From Streptomyces sp. R28 (lineage in GTDB: Bacteria > Actinomycetota > Actinomycetes > Streptomycetales > Streptomycetaceae): a DNA stretch of 64,000 bases. Under the pieces are notes generated by a model. That model was not told where the DNA came from. It saw nothing but the letters and a program-made list of their open reading frames with translations, and did no database searches. The position numbers and the translations under genes are program-made. The stretch is from the NCBI RefSeq assembly GCF_041052385.1, contig NZ_CP163439.1:7367001-7431000 (forward strand), read 5' to 3'. Of the stretch, positions 17,228 through 25,474 are shown in pieces; within the stretch, counting starts at the first letter, position 1; every line of letters begins with the position of its first letter.

Positions 17228-18154
17228 GTGCTGGGTCCCGTGATTCTCGCCGCGTCGCGCAGCGACCGGATGCGACGCCTGATCTCGGCGGCCCCGGTGA
17301 CGAAGCAGGTCGTCGACCGGTTCATCCCCGGTGAGAGCGTCGACGAAGTCGTGCCGATCATCGAGGAGCTCACCGCCAAGGGTCTGGAGCTGACGATGGA
17401 CGTCGTCGGCGAGGACATCACCCGCCCCGAGCAGGCCGCCGCCGCCCGGGACGCCTATCTGCGGCTCATCGACCGGATCAAGGATCTGGAACTTGGCGAG
17501 GGCGTCGAGATGTCCGTCAAGCTCTCCATGTTCGGGCAAGCGCTGGAGGGCGGCCACGAGCTGGCCCTCGCCAACGTCCGCCCGGTCGTCGAGGCCGCCG
17601 CCGCCATCGGTACGACGGTCACGCTCGACGCGGAGGACCACACCACCCTCGACTCGATGTTCGCCATCCACGAGGAACTGCGCAGGGACTTCCCGCAGAC
17701 CGGCTGCGTCATCCAGGCCTACCTGTTCCGCACCGAGGCCGACGCCCGCCGCCTCGCCGCGAACGGCAGCCGCGTACGGCTCGTCAAGGGCGCGTACAAG
17801 GAGCCCGCCGAGGTCGCCTACCAGCAGAAACACGAGATCGACAAGGCGTACGTCCGCATCCTGAAGGTTCTGATGGAGGGCGCCGGGTACCCGATGATCG
17901 GGTCCCACGACCCCCGTCTGATCTCCGTCGCCCAGGAACTCGCGCGGCGCGCCGGGCGAAAGCTCGACGAGTACGAGTTCCAGATGCTGTACGGGATCCG
18001 CAGCGACGAGCACCTGCGGCTGGCCGCCGAGGGGCACCGCATGCGCGTCTACACCGCCTACGGCACGGACTGGTACGGCTACTTCATGCGGCGCTTGGCT
18101 GAGAAGCCGGCGAACCTGCGCTTCTTCGTCCGCAGCATGATCACCAAGGGCTGA
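17228..18154 (+). CDS. Proline dehydrogenase (monofunctional)
   Basis: FAD enzyme oxidising proline to 1-pyrroline-5-carboxylate and passing electrons to the respiratory chain. 308 residues, the usual length of the actinobacterial monofunctional type. The FAD/substrate barrel motifs RLVKGAYKEP and the C-terminal EFQMLYGIR are intact. GTG 17228 is chosen because GTGGAGG lies just upstream; the longer frame from 17102 has no family similarity. The P5C dehydrogenase gene follows after 49 nt, forming the two-step proline to glutamate pathway. Confidence 0.94.
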   Translation: MLGPVILAASRSDRMRRLISAAPVTKQVVDRFIPGESVDEVVPIIEELTAKGLELTMDVVGEDITRPEQAAAARDAYLRLIDRIKDLELGEGVEMSVKLSMFGQALEGGHELALANVRPVVEAAAAIGTTVTLDAEDHTTLDSMFAIHEELRRDFPQTGCVIQAYLFRTEADARRLAANGSRVRLVKGAYKEPAEVAYQQKHEIDKAYVRILKVLMEGAGYPMIGSHDPRLISVAQELARRAGRKLDEYEFQMLYGIRSDEHLRLAAEGHRMRVYTAYGTDWYGYFMRRLAEKPANLRFFVRSMITKG

Positions 18155-18203
18155 GCCCGCACCCGCTCGAGAACACCGCTCAAGTCAAGGAGTTACGGAA
18201 CCC

Positions 18204-19835
18204 ATGGACGCTGTGACCCAGGTCCCCACCCCCGTCAACGAGCCGGTGCACGGCTACGCCCCCGGTTCGCCCGAGCGCGCCCGCCTCGAGGCCAAGCTCA
18301 AGGAGCTGGCCGAGAACCCGATCGACCTGCCCTGCACCATCGGCGGCGAGAAGCGGTTGGGCGGCGGTGAGCGCTTCGACGTCGTGCAGCCGCACAACCA
18401 CAAGGCCCGCCTCGGCACCTACGGCAACGCCACCCAGCAGGACGCCCAGGACGCCATCGACGCCGCCCTCGCCGCCGCGCCGGCCTGGCGGGCGATGTCC
18501 TTCGACGACCGTGCCGCGATCATCCTGCGCGCCGCCGAGCTGCTGTCCGGCCCGTGGCGCGAGACGCTGGCCGCCTCCACCATGCTCGGCCAGTCCAAGA
18601 CCGCTCAGCAGGCCGAGATCGACACGCCCTGCGAGCTCATCGACTTCTGGCGCTTCAACGTCAAGTACGCCCGTGACCTGCTCGCCGAGCAGCCCCCGGC
18701 GAACTCCCCGGGCGTGTGGAACCGCCTCGACCACCGCCCGCTGGAGGGCTTCGTCTACGCGATCACGCCGTTCAACTTCACGGCGATCGCGGGCAACCTG
18801 CCCACCGCCCCCGCCCTCATGGGCAACGTCGTGGTCTGGAAGCCGTCCCCGACGCAGACCCACGCCGCCGTGCTGCTCATGCAGCTCCTGGAGGAGGCCG
18901 GTCTGCCCAAGGGTGTCATCAACCTCGTCACCGGCGACGGCATCGAGGTCTCCGAGGTGGCGCTCGAGCACCGCGACCTCGCCGGCATCCACTTCACCGG
19001 CTCGACCAAGACCTTCCAGTACCTGTGGAAGACGGTCGGCAACAACATCGAGAAGTACCGCTCCTACCCGCGCATCGTCGGTGAGACCGGCGGCAAGGAC
19101 TTCGTCGTCGCCCACCCGAGCGCCGACCAGGCGGTCCTGAAGACGGCCCTGACCCGCGGTGCCTTCGAGTACCAGGGCCAGAAGTGCTCGGCGACCTCCC
19201 GGGCGTACATCCCGGCGTCGATCTGGAACTCCGGCTTCAAGGAGGAGTTCGCCGCCGAGGTCGACTACATCACCATGGGTGACGTCACCGACCTGTCGAA
19301 CTTCATCGGCGCCGTGATCGACGAGCGTGCCTTCGCCAAGAACAAGGCCGCGATCGACCGTGCCAAGTCCGACCCGACCTGCACGATCGTCGCGGGCGGC
19401 TCCTACGACGACTCGGTCGGCTACTTCGTCCGCCCGACCGTCGTCGAGTGCACCGACCCGGAGAACGAGGTCTTCACCACCGAGTACTTCGGCCCGTTCC
19501 TCGCCGTGCACGTCTACGAGGACGACCGTTACGACGAGATGCTGGAGCAGATGGAGTCGGTGTCCGCCTACGCGCTGACCGGCTCGGTCATCTCGGGCGA
19601 CCGCGCCGCGGCGGCGTACACGATGGAGAAGCTGCGCTACGCGGCCGGCAACTTCTACATCAACGACAAGTCGACCGGTGCCGTCGTCGGCCAGCAGCCC
19701 TTCGGAGGCGGCCGCGCCTCCGGCACCAACGACAAGGCCGGCGCCCCGCAGAACCTGATGCGCTGGACGCTGACCCGTGCCATCAAGGAGACGCTGGTCG
19801 CGCCGACCGACTACGCGTACCCGCACATGGGCTGA
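18204..19835 (+). CDS. pruA: 1-pyrroline-5-carboxylate dehydrogenase
   Basis: NAD-dependent aldehyde dehydrogenase converting P5C/glutamate semialdehyde to glutamate. 543 residues. The catalytic Cys lies in YQGQKCSATSR and the general-base Glu in VGETGGKDF; GSTKTFQYLW is part of the NAD fold. ATG 18204 has AAGGAG eleven bases upstream. It is directly downstream of proline dehydrogenase, and a strong hairpin follows the stop. Confidence 0.95.
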   Translation: MDAVTQVPTPVNEPVHGYAPGSPERARLEAKLKELAENPIDLPCTIGGEKRLGGGERFDVVQPHNHKARLGTYGNATQQDAQDAIDAALAAAPAWRAMSFDDRAAIILRAAELLSGPWRETLAASTMLGQSKTAQQAEIDTPCELIDFWRFNVKYARDLLAEQPPANSPGVWNRLDHRPLEGFVYAITPFNFTAIAGNLPTAPALMGNVVVWKPSPTQTHAAVLLMQLLEEAGLPKGVINLVTGDGIEVSEVALEHRDLAGIHFTGSTKTFQYLWKTVGNNIEKYRSYPRIVGETGGKDFVVAHPSADQAVLKTALTRGAFEYQGQKCSATSRAYIPASIWNSGFKEEFAAEVDYITMGDVTDLSNFIGAVIDERAFAKNKAAIDRAKSDPTCTIVAGGSYDDSVGYFVRPTVVECTDPENEVFTTEYFGPFLAVHVYEDDRYDEMLEQMESVSAYALTGSVISGDRAAAAYTMEKLRYAAGNFYINDKSTGAVVGQQPFGGGRASGTNDKAGAPQNLMRWTLTRAIKETLVAPTDYAYPHMG

Positions 19836-19851
19836 CACCCCGACGCACTCC

Positions 19852-19886
19852 GAGAAGGGCGGGTCCGTTCAGGACCCGGCCTTCTC
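19852..19886 (+). terminator. Terminator after the proline catabolic operon
   Basis: GAGAAGG-G-CGGGTCC pairs with GGACCCG-G-CCTTCTC around a 5-nt loop: fourteen pairs with one G/G mismatch. It starts 16 nt after the stop of P5C dehydrogenase and lies just before the end of the convergent DUF5988-like gene, so it may work both ways. Confidence 0.7.
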
Positions 19887-19903
19887 GGGCTGTGCGGGAG
19901 GGG

Positions 19904-20110
19904 CTACTCGGCGATCTCCGTGCGCTCCCACCACTCGTACACGGGCAGCCTGCCCTCCGGTGTGTCCGTGTGCCGCGAGGTCGGCCTGAAGTGCTCGTAT
20001 CCGCCGCGGAGCTTGATCTTCGTGTCCGGGCCGGGGGACGGGGCCGGGACGATCCGTTCGGGCAGGTCGTCCGGGCCGCCCTCGAGGAACACTTTCGACG
20101 TGTCGTTCAT
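19904..20110 (-). CDS. DUF5988-like small protein
   Basis: 68 residues, MNDTSKVFLEGGPDDLPERI to the end. The LEGGPDDLPERIV start, the central RGGYEHF and the terminal VYEWWERTEIAE resemble DUF5988, small actinobacterial proteins of unknown function. There is no signal peptide or membrane segment. The frame is open further upstream to 20419, but that part is antisense to the acetyltransferase gene. ATG 20110 is used; the ribosome site is weak (GAGGGG about 12 nt away). It is divergent from the acetyltransferase, 87 bp apart. Confidence 0.65.
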   Translation of the reverse strand: MNDTSKVFLEGGPDDLPERIVPAPSPGPDTKIKLRGGYEHFRPTSRHTDTPEGRLPVYEWWERTEIAE

Positions 20111-20185
20111 GGGTTCAGCGGTTCCCCTCGTCCCGGCCCGGTGTCCCGCGCTCCGCGCAGGATCAGCCAGGTGGGCGATCCCCTC

Positions 20186-20197
20186 GATACTGGTCGG
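20186..20197 (+). promoter_or_regulatory. Candidate -10 placing transcription start at the acetyltransferase ATG
   Basis: GATACT (20186-20191) ends 7 bases before the A of ATG 20198, where the start site would be expected. No ribosome site is present, so the mRNA may be leaderless. The -35 region is weak. Confidence 0.4.
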
Positions 20198-20755
20198 ATG
20201 ACCACGCCGACGGCCCCCCTCACCCCGCGCACCGCCCACACCGCCGACCTCACCCCCGGCGAACTGCGCGCGATCCGTGCCCTGTTGGACGACGCCTTCG
20301 ACGGCGACTTCTCCGACGAGGACTTCGAGCACGGGCTCGGCGGTATGCACGCCCTGGTCCACGACGAGGCCGGGCGGCTCGTCGCGCACGGTTCGGTGAT
20401 CATGCGGCGGGTGCGGCACCGGGAGCGGTGGCTGCGGGTCGGGTACGTGGAGGCGGTGGGCGTACGGTCCGACGCGCGTCGGGCGGGGCTCGGCGGCCGG
20501 GTGATGGCGGAGCTGGAGCGGGTGATCGACCGCGCGTACGACGCGGGGATGCTGTCAGCGAGCGACGAGGGGGCCGCCCTGTACGCCGCCCGTGGCTGGG
20601 AGGTGTGGGGCGGGCGGGTCTGCGCGCTGGGGCCGGAGGGCGTCGTGCACCTGCCGGACGAGGAGGGGAGCACGTTCGTGCGGCCCGCCCTCGCCGGTCC
20701 GCTCGACCCCGCGTTCGAGCTGGTCTTCGACTGGCGGGACGGCGACGTGCTCTGA
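20198..20755 (+). CDS. GNAT acetyltransferase, AAC(2')-I-like (aminoglycoside 2'-N-acetyltransferase family)
   Basis: 185 residues. The whole protein aligns by eye with mycobacterial AAC(2')-I enzymes: FDGDFSDEDFEHGLGGMHAL near the N terminus, the acetyl-CoA loop GYVEAVGVRSDARRAGLGG, ALYAARGWEVW, and the ending FDWRDGDVL. These enzymes acetylate the 2'-amino group of aminoglycosides such as gentamicin and kanamycin B; in mycobacteria they are chromosomal and their native substrate is unclear. An intrinsic resistance or cell-wall-related role is therefore possible. No aminoglycoside biosynthesis genes lie nearby. There is no ribosome site, and a -10-like GATACT suggests a leaderless transcript. 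Confidence 0.85.
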   Translation: MTTPTAPLTPRTAHTADLTPGELRAIRALLDDAFDGDFSDEDFEHGLGGMHALVHDEAGRLVAHGSVIMRRVRHRERWLRVGYVEAVGVRSDARRAGLGGRVMAELERVIDRAYDAGMLSASDEGAALYAARGWEVWGGRVCALGPEGVVHLPDEEGSTFVRPALAGPLDPAFELVFDWRDGDVL

Positions 20756-21014
20756 CGGCCAGGAAAGTAAAAGCACAGGTCAGTGGGGTGTGACCCAGTC
20801 CACCGTCTCAGATAGTAGGAAGTCCGAGTAATTGTGGAGACAGACGCGTCATCCTCGCTTAGCTTTGTAGGAGCCGAACGTCTCGCTCGATCAAGCGAAT
20901 GGCGGTCGTGAGCCGGGCCCCGTGCAGGCAACCCCTGCGGCACCGCTCCCCGCCCCACCCGGCGTCTCGTAACCCCTGTCTGCACTCCCGGATTGTCGAA
21001 GGAGTCGATTTCCC
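20756..21014 (+). promoter_or_regulatory. Non-coding stretch with AT-rich block and candidate promoter
   Basis: No reading frame with coding character. The block at about 20795-20880 is unusually AT-rich for this genome and contains GTCTC ... GAGAC inverted ends (20803-20844 region). A plausible sigma-HrdB promoter is GAGACA-N17-TAGCTT, giving an untranslated leader of roughly 140 nt ahead of the 46-residue protein gene. A small RNA or leader control element is possible. Confidence 0.35.
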
Positions 21015-21155
21015 ATGGCCGAGACGACCGCCCGCCGTCGAGTCCGTCACCTCGCCCGTACGAGCGAGTCCGACCGCAAGAACGCCGCCGCGGCCCTCCA
21101 GCGCGCCCTCGACCGCAGGGACAACGGCGGAGCCACCGGCCACCAGGCCGCCTGA
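21015..21155 (+). CDS. Small basic protein, 46 aa, unknown function
   Basis: ATG 21015 has AAGGAG ten bases upstream and opens a frame coding MAETTARRRVRHLARTSESD..., ending GATGHQAA. It is rich in Arg (nine) and Ala, mostly helical by composition, with no signal peptide, and has normal Streptomyces third-position GC. The basic first 16 residues could bind nucleic acid. No family is recognised. Good ribosome site and codon bias argue that it is real although short. Confidence 0.6.
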   Translation: MAETTARRRVRHLARTSESDRKNAAAALQRALDRRDNGGATGHQAA

Positions 21156-21255
21156 CACCACAGCCGCGCACCTGCGCGGACGCACCCAAAGCCGGGAGCC
21201 GCACCCGCATGGGGTGCGGCGCGGTCTCACACCCGCGCCGCACCTCGGGGTCCGC

Positions 21256-22848
21256 TCATCCGCGGCGCCGCACCTCGAAGTGGTCGACGCGCTCGCCGCC
21301 CGGTGTCAGCGCCGACACCTTCAGTCGTGGCTTCGTGCCGCTCTCCGCCTCCACCGAGAGGAAGGAGAAGCCCCGGTAGCGCACCCGCGACCACTGCACG
21401 CTCTCCGTCCTGGTGTCCTGTGACTTGGTCCAGCGGAAGGAGTCGACCGACTCCCGCTCGGTGACATGGCCCTCGTAACTCTCCTCGATGCCCTTCGGGA
21501 AACCGTACAGATCCTTGCCGCCGCCGCCCGCCGTGACGTAGACGATCCCGTCCCGTGTCGGGTCCGTCGTCGCGCCGATCGGCACCGGCGCGCCGACCTC
21601 GCCGTTCAGGATCGCGTCGGTGCGCTCGTACACGTGGTTGTGCCCGTTGATCACCAGGTCGACCTGATGCTGGGCGAAGAGCGGCACCCACTCGGCGCGA
21701 ATGCCCCCGTCGGAGGCGTGCGTCGAGGTCGAGTAGGCGCAGTGGTGGAAGTAGACGACCACGAAGTCGACCGCCCGGTCGGCCCGCAACTCGCGGAGCT
21801 TGCGGTCCAGCCACTTCGTCTGCCGCCCCTGCGTGTAACCGAAGTTGGCGGGGATCTCGTACGACACGTCGTTCGCGTCCAGCGCGACCACACCGACGTT
21901 GCCGTACGTGAACGCGTACACCCCCGGCGCCGTACGCGGGTCGAAGCCGCTGTCCGGCAGGGAGAAACGGGCGAGTTGGCCGCCGTAGCCGTCCGGCGAG
22001 TACCAGGCCTCCATGTCGTGGTTGCCGGTCGTCACCATCCACGGCACCGACTTCGCCACCGACTCGGTCTGCTTGAGGAACACGTCCCACATGCCCGCCT
22101 GGAACGCGTCCGAGTCCTTGCCCTTGCCGGTCGGGTTCGCGTAGCAGATGTCCCCGGCGTGCAGATGGAAGGCGGGGTTCTGGCGCAGCAGGGCGCGGTC
22201 GTTGTCGGCGGCGTGCATGCCGACCCCCTGGTCGCCGAACGCGGTGAACACGAACCGCTCGGGCGGGGACGCGGGCGCCGTGCGGAAGGAGGCGATCGTG
22301 TGCCTGCGCGCGGGGGACGCCGGGTCGAAGCCGTCGTGTCCGACGCCGTAGTAGTACGTCGTGCCCGGCCGCAGGCCGTCCAGGGCCGCGTGCAGGTAGT
22401 ACTGCTCGACCGCCGCGCTCACCCCCGGTACTTCAGGGGTGTGCAGATCGCGCAGCTCCGCCTCGATCCGCCGGTCGAGGTCGTCGGGGCGCAGACCGAT
22501 CCGGACGTACGGCCTGCGCACCGCTGCCGGCACCTGCCACGAGATCCGCATCCGGGTCTTCGGGTCGGCGCCGAAGGCGAGGTGGCGGCCGAAGGGGGCG
22601 ACGACCGAGCCGGGCACCTTCGTGGTGGCGGAGGAGGGGGCGGAGGCCGGGGCTTTCGAGGTGGTGGTCCCCGACGTCGAACATCCCGTCAGCAGTCCGC
22701 CCGCCACGGTCAGTGTTCCGCCCGCCATCGCTGCGGCCGTCACCACCGTGCGCCGCCGCATCAGCTTGGTGCGCAGGTACTCGTGCTGTTCGGCCATGCT
22801 CATCCGGCGCGCGAGTTGAGGTGGGATGCCGAAGTCGGGAAGGTCCAT
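21256..22848 (-). CDS. Tat-exported lipoprotein metallophosphoesterase (purple acid phosphatase type)
   Basis: 530 residues. After a cytoplasmic N-terminal stretch comes a twin-arginine signal (MRRRTVVTAAAMAG) ending in lipobox LLTGC, so a Tat-exported lipoprotein. A fibronectin-like N-terminal domain (about 85-190, YYLHAALDGLRPGTTYYYGV) precedes the calcineurin-like catalytic domain with FGDQG, HAGDICYA, GNHDMEAW, YFHHC and NGHNHVYER, which supply the two-metal site. It probably releases phosphate from extracellular organic phosphates. The start ATG 22848 (MDLPDFGIPPQ) is chosen for family-like sequence; its ribosome site is weak. It is divergent from leuB. Confidence 0.88.
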   Translation of the reverse strand: MDLPDFGIPPQLARRMSMAEQHEYLRTKLMRRRTVVTAAAMAGGTLTVAGGLLTGCSTSGTTTSKAPASAPSSATTKVPGSVVAPFGRHLAFGADPKTRMRISWQVPAAVRRPYVRIGLRPDDLDRRIEAELRDLHTPEVPGVSAAVEQYYLHAALDGLRPGTTYYYGVGHDGFDPASPARRHTIASFRTAPASPPERFVFTAFGDQGVGMHAADNDRALLRQNPAFHLHAGDICYANPTGKGKDSDAFQAGMWDVFLKQTESVAKSVPWMVTTGNHDMEAWYSPDGYGGQLARFSLPDSGFDPRTAPGVYAFTYGNVGVVALDANDVSYEIPANFGYTQGRQTKWLDRKLRELRADRAVDFVVVYFHHCAYSTSTHASDGGIRAEWVPLFAQHQVDLVINGHNHVYERTDAILNGEVGAPVPIGATTDPTRDGIVYVTAGGGGKDLYGFPKGIEESYEGHVTERESVDSFRWTKSQDTRTESVQWSRVRYRGFSFLSVEAESGTKPRLKVSALTPGGERVDHFEVRRRG

Positions 22849-22932
22849 GGCGGTGAAGTTCCCAGCGCACGCCAACACCTGCCCTACATGCGGGTGAACG
22901 CCAGTCGAAGGGCTGACGCCCGGCCGCGCGGG

Positions 22933-22953
22933 CATGTCCGTATGGCGGACATG
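22933..22953. promoter_or_regulatory. Palindrome upstream of leuB (candidate operator)
   Basis: CATGTCCG-TATGG-CGGACATG, perfect 8-bp arms with a 5-bp centre, lies 37 bp before the leuB start in the divergent region shared with the phosphoesterase. A second palindrome, TCCCATGGGA, follows at 22962-22971. No regulator for it is encoded nearby. Confidence 0.45.
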
Positions 22954-22990
22954 TCGTGTCATCCCATGGGACGAGGAGTAGGGTGCCGAC

Positions 22991-24034
22991 ATGTCTCGCA
23001 GCCTCAATCTCGCAGTGATTCCCGGTGACGGCATCGGCCAGGAGGTCGTGGCCGAAGGCCTGAAGGTCCTCTCCGCCGTCCTTCCGCAGGATGTGAAGCT
23101 GGAGACCAAGGAGTACGACTTCGGCGCCCGGCGCTACCACGCCACCGGTGAGACCCTCACCGACGCCGACGCCGAGGCGCTCAAGAAGCACGACGCCATC
23201 CTGCTCGGCGCGATCGGCGACCCCTCGGTCCCGTCCGGCGTCCTGGAGCGCGGCTTCCTGCTCAAGCTCCGCTTCCTCTTCGACCACCACGTCAACCTGC
23301 GTCCGTCGAAGCTCCTCCCGGGTGTCGCCACCCCACTCGCCGGTCAGCCGGAGATCGACTTCGTCGTCGTGCGTGAGGGCACCGAGGGCCCGTACACCGG
23401 CAACGGCGGCACCATCCGCAAGGGCACCCCGCACGAGGTCGCCACCGAGGTCTCCGTGAACACGGCCTTCGGTGTCGAGCGCGTGGTCCGCGACGCCTTC
23501 GCCCGCGCGCAGGCCCGCCCGCGCAAGAAGCTGGCGCTGATCCACAAGAACAACGTGCTGACCTTCGCGGGCCACCTGTGGACCGACATCTTCAACAAGG
23601 TGGCCGAGGAGTTCCCCGACGTCACCACCGAGTACATGCACGTGGACGCGGCGACCATCTACCTGGTCACGCAGCCCGAGCGCTTCGACGTGATCGTCAC
23701 CGACAACCTCTTCGGCGACATCATCACCGACCTCGCCGCGGCCGTCTCCGGCGGCATCGGCGTCGCCGCGAGCGGCAACATCAACCCGAGCGGGGAGTTC
23801 CCGTCCATGTTCGAGCCCGTCCACGGCTCGGCCCCGGACATCGCCGGCCAGGGCAAGGCCGACCCCACCGCCACGGTCCTGTCCATCGCCCTGCTCCTGC
23901 GCCACCTCGGCTACGACGCCGAGTCCGCCCGCATCGACGAGGCGGTCTCCACCGACCTCGCGGAGCGCACCGGCAAGCCCGCCCGCTCCACGTCGGAGAT
24001 CGGCGACGCGCTGGCCGTACGAGTAGCCGGCTGA
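22991..24034 (+). CDS. leuB: 3-isopropylmalate dehydrogenase
   Basis: NAD-dependent oxidative decarboxylation of 3-isopropylmalate to 2-oxoisocaproate, the third step of leucine synthesis. 347 residues. PGDGIGQEVVAEG lies at the N terminus; DNLFGDIITDLAA and EPVHGSAPDIAGQGKADPTA are the metal and NAD signatures of the family. ATG 22991 has GAGGAG upstream. It stands alone between the divergent phosphoesterase and ilvE. Confidence 0.95.
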   Translation: MSRSLNLAVIPGDGIGQEVVAEGLKVLSAVLPQDVKLETKEYDFGARRYHATGETLTDADAEALKKHDAILLGAIGDPSVPSGVLERGFLLKLRFLFDHHVNLRPSKLLPGVATPLAGQPEIDFVVVREGTEGPYTGNGGTIRKGTPHEVATEVSVNTAFGVERVVRDAFARAQARPRKKLALIHKNNVLTFAGHLWTDIFNKVAEEFPDVTTEYMHVDAATIYLVTQPERFDVIVTDNLFGDIITDLAAAVSGGIGVAASGNINPSGEFPSMFEPVHGSAPDIAGQGKADPTATVLSIALLLRHLGYDAESARIDEAVSTDLAERTGKPARSTSEIGDALAVRVAG

Positions 24035-24070
24035 CCGGCCGCGCCACTCGGAATCTCACGCAGATCTCTC

Positions 24071-24105
24071 GAAGCCGCCGGGCCACTGAAGCACCCGGCG
24101 GCTTC
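24071..24105 (+). terminator. Terminator after leuB
   Basis: Perfect 12-bp stem GAAGCCGCCGGG / CCCGGCGGCTTC with an 11-nt loop, 36 nt after the leuB stop. Confidence 0.75.
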
Positions 24106-24168
24106 CCTGTGTCCGCCGCCGGGTGTCACCATCAACCCTGAGTCGCGATTCACGCCGATCAGGCCAAT

Positions 24169-24196
24169 TTCGTCCACGGCTCCCGCTTGCGATAAT
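24169..24196 (+). promoter_or_regulatory. Candidate ilvE promoter
   Basis: TTCGTC, a 16-bp spacer and GATAAT (24191-24196) lie about 110 bp before ilvE and downstream of the leuB terminator. The -10 is good and the -35 only fair. Confidence 0.4.
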
Positions 24197-24217
24197 CGAA
24201 CGCGGAGCCGCGGATCG

Positions 24218-24310
24218 ATGGAATGCTCGGACGTCCTAGCACTGGCCCCTGGCAGTACTGGCGTGACCGCGGCTCGCCACAACCAACCGGTGAAGGACAT
24301 CTACTCATGA
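24218..24310 (+). CDS. Possible 30-aa upstream ORF overlapping the ilvE start
   Basis: ATG 24218 opens MECSDVLALAPGSTGVTAAR..., ending with TGA at 24308-24310, which overlaps the ilvE ATG (ATGA). GGAG lies ten bases before its ATG. The frame could couple translation into ilvE. It contains two Leu, four Val and one Ile codon but no tight run, so a leader-peptide role is only a suggestion and it may be chance. Confidence 0.3.
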   Translation: MECSDVLALAPGSTGVTAARHNQPVKDIYS

Positions 24311-25395
24311 CGACGCCCACGATCGAGCTCAAGCCGTCCGCCAGCCCCCTCGCCGCCGCGGACCGCGAGGCGATACTGGCCAACCCGGGATTCGACCGCC
24401 ACTTCACCGACCACATGGTGACGATCAAGTGGACCGAGGGCCGCGGCTGGCACGACGGCCAGCTCGTGCCGTACGCGCCGCTCTCCCTCGACCCGGCCAC
24501 CATGGTCCTGCACTACGCGCAGGAGATCTTCGAGGGCCTGAAGGCCTACCGCCGGCCCGACGGGTCCGTGGCCACCTTCCGCCCCGAGAAGAACGCCCAG
24601 CGCTTCCAGTCCTCCGCCCGCCGGCTCGGCATGCCGGAACTGCCGGTGGAGACCTTCATCGAGGCGTGCGACGTGCTGGTGAGCCAGGACCAGGCCTGGG
24701 TCCCGGCGCACGGTGGCGAGGAGTCGCTCTACCTGCGTCCGTTCATGTTCGCGACGGAGGTCGGCCTGGGCGTGAAGCCCGCGAGCGAGTACCTGTTCAT
24801 CGTCATCGCCTCGCCGGCCGGAGCGTACTTCCCCGGTGGGGTCAAGCCGGTGTCCATCTGGGTCTCCGAGGACCACGTCCGCGCCGTGCCGGGCGGCATG
24901 GGCGACGCGAAGACGGGCGGCAACTACGCCGCCTCCCTGCTGGCCCAGGCCGAGGCCGCCGCCGAGGGCTGCGCCCAGGTCTGCTACCTCGACGCGGTGG
25001 AGCGCAAGTGGGTCGAGGAACTCGGCGGCATGAACCTGTACTTCGTGTACGGCGACAAGATCGTCACCCCGTCCCTCACCGGCTCCATCCTGGAGGGAGT
25101 CACCCGTGACTCCCTCCTCACGGTCGCCCGTGACCTCGGCTACGAGGCCGAGGAGGGCCGTATCTCCGTCGACCAGTGGCAGCGCGACTCCGAGAACGGC
25201 ACCCTCACCGAGGTCTTCGCCTGCGGTACGGCAGCGGTCATCACGCCGGTCGGCACCGTGAAGCGCACGGGCGCGCAGTGGCAGCAGAGCGGTGGAGAGC
25301 CCGGCGAGGTCACGCTGAAGCTGCGCGAGGCGCTCCTCGACATTCAGCGGGGCACTGCCGTGGACCAGCACGGGTGGATGCACAAGCTGGGCTGA
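24307..25395 (+). CDS. ilvE: Branched-chain amino acid aminotransferase
   Basis: PLP enzyme for the last step of leucine, isoleucine and valine synthesis and the first of their breakdown. 362 residues, fold type IV class. The PLP lysine lies in the region GDAKTGGNYAASLLAQ, and the class signature is present in EELGGMNLYFVYGDKIVTPSLTG, with EVFACGTAAVITPVG near the C terminus. ATG 24307 (MTTPTIELKPSAS) is chosen with GAAGGA about ten bases upstream; a longer frame begins at 24223 but lacks family similarity. No cofactor or catalytic residue appears changed. Confidence 0.94.
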   Translation: MTTPTIELKPSASPLAAADREAILANPGFDRHFTDHMVTIKWTEGRGWHDGQLVPYAPLSLDPATMVLHYAQEIFEGLKAYRRPDGSVATFRPEKNAQRFQSSARRLGMPELPVETFIEACDVLVSQDQAWVPAHGGEESLYLRPFMFATEVGLGVKPASEYLFIVIASPAGAYFPGGVKPVSIWVSEDHVRAVPGGMGDAKTGGNYAASLLAQAEAAAEGCAQVCYLDAVERKWVEELGGMNLYFVYGDKIVTPSLTGSILEGVTRDSLLTVARDLGYEAEEGRISVDQWQRDSENGTLTEVFACGTAAVITPVGTVKRTGAQWQQSGGEPGEVTLKLREALLDIQRGTAVDQHGWMHKLG

Positions 25396-25474
25396 ACAGT
25401 TGCTCGGCGTTGAGGCCGGGGTCTGGGGGCTGCCGCCCCCACACCCCCGCTTCGGCCCTGAACGGGCCTCGTCC

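Noticed and set aside
24223..24306. N-terminal extension of ilvE from ATG 24223
   Set aside because: The 28 added residues show no similarity to aminotransferases; ATG 24307 has a proper ribosome site and normal length.
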